This document shows positions 61,412 through 64,000 of a stretch of DNA of 64,000 nt, piece after piece. The notes beneath the pieces are model-generated. The model did no database searches, was not told where the DNA came from, and saw only the letters and a list, made by a program, of their open reading frames with translations. Each line of letters starts with the position of its first letter. The stretch's first letter is position 1. The DNA comes from PWQG01 sp050486205 (GTDB lineage: Bacteria; Pseudomonadota; Gammaproteobacteria; Pseudomonadales; Pseudohongiellaceae): NCBI GenBank assembly GCA_050486205.1, contig JBJHCW010000005.1, forward strand, positions 1 through 64,000. Reading direction: 5' to 3'. The translations under genes were made by a program, and so were the position numbers.

Positions 61412-62452
61412 TCAACGACGGACGTTCTGCTCCAGAATACGGTCGAATTGCCCGCCATCGTTGAAGTGCGTTTCTTGAGCGTTGTCCCAGCCCCCGAATA
61501 CCTCGTCAATCGTGAACAGATTGACGTCGGGAAAACGATCCGCGAATTCACTGGCGATTTCCAGGTTGCTCGGACGATAGTAGTGTCTGCCGGCCAGGCG
61601 CTGTGCCTCATCGCTATAGAGGTATTCAAGATACGCCTCGGCGACTGCCCTGGTGCCTTTTCGGTCGACATTACGGTCGACTACGGTTACCGGTGGTTCG
61701 GCCAGGATGCTGACTGATGGCACGACGATCTCGTACTGACCGCGACCCAGCTCCTCTACCGATAAAAACGCTTCGTTTTCCCAAGCGATGAACACATCAC
61801 CGATCCGGCGTTGAACGAAAGTGTTTGTCGCGCCGCGCGCAGCCGGGTCGAGCACGGGTACGTTGGCAAAAACCTTGCGCACGAATTCGTAAGCCTGATC
61901 TTCGTCATTATCGTATTTCCCGAGTGCATAGCCCCAGGCTGCGAGATAGTTCCATCGTGCCCCGCCGGAAGTCTTTGGGTTGGGAGTAATCACTTCCACG
62001 TCGTCGCGAATCAGATCATCCCAATCCTGGATATTCTTTGGGTTGCCAGCGCGAACCAGCAAGACAATCGTGGAGGTATATGGTGAACTGTTCCCGGGCA
62101 GACGCTCCTGCCAGTTGTCCGGGATCAAGCCTGCACGCTTGTTCAATGCGTCCACGTCATAGGCTAAAGCTAGGGTGACAACATCAGCGTCCAGACCGTC
62201 AATGACCGAACGAGCCTGGGAGCCTGATCCGCCATGGGATTGGCGCACATTGACCTGTTGGCCTCTGGCTTCCTGCCAATGGCGATTGAATGCCTGGTTG
62301 TACTCGCGATAAAACTCCCGGGTAGGGTCATAGGACACATTCAGAATATTGACTGTGTCTGCGCTAGCGACTGAGCCGAACGTAAGGACCGGTATCAGTG
62401 TAGCGATCAGTTTCCATTTTTTCTTGAGAGTGAGGGTGTTCCTGGTTTTCAT
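61412..62452 (-). CDS. sbp: Periplasmic sulfate-binding protein
   Basis: 346 residues from ATG 62452. Signal peptide (LIATLIPVLTFGSVASA). Sulfate-binding signatures are present: YDPTREFYREYNQAFNRHW, VRQSHGGSGSQARSVIDGLD, and NPKTSGGARWNYLAAWGYAL. It captures sulfate or thiosulfate for CysTWA; Sbp and CysP cannot be separated safely, although the overall pattern fits Sbp. It is 64 bases downstream of the porin gene. Confidence 0.94.
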   Translation of the reverse strand: MKTRNTLTLKKKWKLIATLIPVLTFGSVASADTVNILNVSYDPTREFYREYNQAFNRHWQEARGQQVNVRQSHGGSGSQARSVIDGLDADVVTLALAYDVDALNKRAGLIPDNWQERLPGNSSPYTSTIVLLVRAGNPKNIQDWDDLIRDDVEVITPNPKTSGGARWNYLAAWGYALGKYDNDEDQAYEFVRKVFANVPVLDPAARGATNTFVQRRIGDVFIAWENEAFLSVEELGRGQYEIVVPSVSILAEPPVTVVDRNVDRKGTRAVAEAYLEYLYSDEAQRLAGRHYYRPSNLEIASEFADRFPDVNLFTIDEVFGGWDNAQETHFNDGGQFDRILEQNVRR

Positions 62453-62516
62453 GTTGTTTCTCCAGTAAGGAAAGGTGTTGCATGGGTGTTGAAAAAAACC
62501 GGTTGAGTGACCGGGA

Positions 62517-63725
62517 TCAGAAATCAATCTGGGCGCGCACAGTCAGCGTGTCCAGTTTGAGGTCGTGGTAAATACTCGACGGACGATCCACATCGAGCAC
62601 GTGTGTATAGTTCGCAGAGAAGCGCAAATTGTTTTGGGGATACCAGTTCAATCCGAGCGTGAGATTTGAGAATTGACCTCCTGTGATATCGGCGTCCGTC
62701 AGATCGGCGCGGCTGTGGCGCACGGCGATTTCCCATGCCCCGACTCCGCCTGCGTTGAGCGGGTTGGCAATACGGGGGCGATCAAAAACACCAGTGCCCA
62801 CCCGATAAGTCCGCGGCTCACCGGTCAGTGTATAACTGGCATAGGTGTACCAGGCGTTCAGGAGGGCGCCTGGCAAGCTGCCTACCCGGTTCAGGCGTGT
62901 GCCAATGTATTCGCCTTGCACGGAGAACGGGCCAAGGACGGCACCCGCCTCCAGGCCGAGTGAATGGAACCGGTCAACGTCGGCAATCACGCCTGTGTCC
63001 ACCACGCGCACGGCCGTGACATTGGTTTCCGGTCGCGAAGAAAACCGCAGTTCATTGGTGGAGTCCCTGGGCGTGTGCAAACGTCCTGCCACGCCCAGAT
63101 GCACAACGCGTTCGGACTCGTTCAGGGGTGCCAATGTGAATCGACCGTTGACGTCCCAGCCTTCATCACCTTCGGCAGCCACATTGCCCTCGGCGCGTTC
63201 TCCGAACAGGCCCAGCGCTGTGGACCAGTTGTCACCTGAGGTGCTGTAACCCACACCCAGGCGACGATCGGGGCTGAAAAGATCAGTCACACCCCGTTCG
63301 ATGAAGGTGGTTGCCAGTCCGCTCTGTAAATGCTCCAGGCCCAGTGGCGCCTTGAAATTCCCTACGGTGATCCGGTGTGGTCCGAAACCGTTGTATTGGA
63401 TCCAGGCATCACGGACGCCGCGACTGCCACTGTCCGAACCACCGGGGCGGGCGAAGTCATACTGATAACGATAACTCCAATCGCTGGTGATCGTGCCACG
63501 CACATCCAGAAACAGGCGGCGGATGTGGCTGCCGTCGCCGAAATTGATGTCGTTGCCAGCGCGATGAACGGCGGCGTCCGCTTGTAATCGCCCCCCGACG
63601 TTCAATGAGTTATCGTTTTGGGCTTGCGTGTGTGCGCCCGGAACCAGAATGGATGCCAGGGCGAGAGCCAGCTTGCTCGGCAGCGATGGCCAGTTGATCG
63701 GCGTTTGGGTCTTCTTGTGTGACAC
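62517..63725 (-). CDS. Anion-type porin (OprP/OprO-like)
   Basis: 402 residues from GTG 63725, which has AGGAAAG five bases upstream; an upstream ATG frame lacks a proper signal. The signal ends PGAHTQAQ. The mature start LNVGGRLQADAAVHR and the stretch WSYRYQYDFARPGG with GNFKAPLGLEHLQSGLATTF belong to the phosphate-selective porin O/P family. The last strand ends TVRAQIDF, with the C-terminal Phe needed for BAM recognition. Placed directly before the sulfate-binding protein, it probably passes sulfate or sulfonates across the outer membrane. Confidence 0.88.
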   Translation of the reverse strand: MSHKKTQTPINWPSLPSKLALALASILVPGAHTQAQNDNSLNVGGRLQADAAVHRAGNDINFGDGSHIRRLFLDVRGTITSDWSYRYQYDFARPGGSDSGSRGVRDAWIQYNGFGPHRITVGNFKAPLGLEHLQSGLATTFIERGVTDLFSPDRRLGVGYSTSGDNWSTALGLFGERAEGNVAAEGDEGWDVNGRFTLAPLNESERVVHLGVAGRLHTPRDSTNELRFSSRPETNVTAVRVVDTGVIADVDRFHSLGLEAGAVLGPFSVQGEYIGTRLNRVGSLPGALLNAWYTYASYTLTGEPRTYRVGTGVFDRPRIANPLNAGGVGAWEIAVRHSRADLTDADITGGQFSNLTLGLNWYPQNNLRFSANYTHVLDVDRPSSIYHDLKLDTLTVRAQIDF

Positions 63726-64000
63726 GGTGCTTTCCTCTTGACATAAACTGTGTTGTTCGTGGAAGGCACAATACCGATCAACGCATATATCGAGAACCAA
63801 TAATAAATGCGTTGCTTATTCGCTATTCTGAATTGGCATACCGAACGTATAAAAACCAGCTGGGTGTACTGTGAGGCAAACAGTAGAGTCCTTCAGTCGG
63901 GGTAGTCGATATCGGGCTCATGAAACTGTTCAGGTAGGCGTATGGTCTGCCAATTCCGCTGCCACGATGGCTTCGGTCAGCGCAGGGGCGCAGAGTTCAA
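63726..64000 (-). promoter_or_regulatory. Upstream region of the sulfate-uptake operon
   Basis: AT-rich sequence at 63790-63860 includes GAATAGCGAATAAGC on the minus strand, a near direct repeat of GAATA that may be a CysB-type target. No exact consensus can be claimed. Bases 63900-64000 may hold the 3' end of another minus-strand gene, but two frames are equally plausible, so I do not call it. Confidence 0.35.

Noticed and set aside
1..64000. CRISPR arrays
   Set aside because: No set of regularly spaced direct repeats was seen; the only tandem repeats are the 16-bp units near 24850 and the small Gly/Asp-coding repeat near 37090.

Overview
The window looks like chromosome from a moderately GC-rich gammaproteobacterium. 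The supporting genes are a TamA/TamB pair, AcnA, class II fumarase, DadA with a divergent Lrp-type regulator, a HolD-like/RimI pair, HtpX, and a CysTWA sulfate transporter. I cannot name the genus from sequence alone; a marine, aerobic, heterotrophic lineage is only a guess.

Bases 1-9515 form an accessory island that is more AT-rich and full of broken mobile DNA. It starts with two attC-like repeats that bracket promoterless cassette genes, so it looks like a piece of an integron cassette array without its integrase. The array is cut up by a complete IS3-family element, an IS256-family element with an amber mutation, an IS30-type fragment, an internally deleted IS21-family element and inverted scraps of other IS3 elements. 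A 5'-truncated tyrosine recombinase, a Phd/VapC toxin-antitoxin pair and small orphan genes follow. The island ends at a 3' tRNA fragment with CCA and a perfect 23-bp terminator hairpin, which I read as an attachment-site boundary.

Bases 9736-34670 are core chromosome: an outer-membrane barrel protein; lrp/dadA; a minus-strand set of small heat-shock protein, two YceI proteins and a PQQ-dependent dehydrogenase; tamA-tamB; acnA and fumC (TCA cycle); and an aldehyde dehydrogenase. Next comes a run of peptide-handling genes: a DUF1704 (MATCAP-like) metallopeptidase, HtpX, a transglutaminase-like protein, a circularly permuted ATP-grasp protein, an Alpha-E protein and the proteasome-like Anbu peptidase. 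I consider this run the most interesting functional neighbourhood.

Bases 34837-45447 hold a fatty-acyl-CoA-synthetase-like enzyme, a quinone oxidoreductase, HolD-like/RimI, a secreted lysozyme-like protein, HisC, small membrane proteins, an AT-rich gap with DnaA-box-like sites, and an MscS channel paired with a DUF432-like protein. Bases 45538-51186 encode a five-gene oligopeptide/dipeptide ABC transporter. Bases 51403-58347 mix small envelope proteins, a shortened SRPBCC protein, an erythromycin-esterase-type protein, a membrane protein/winged-helix pair with a clear promoter-operator, a soluble chemotaxis-type transducer and decayed gene fragments. The window closes with a minus-strand sulfate-uptake cluster headed by an anion-type porin: porin, periplasmic binding protein, CysT, CysW, CysA.
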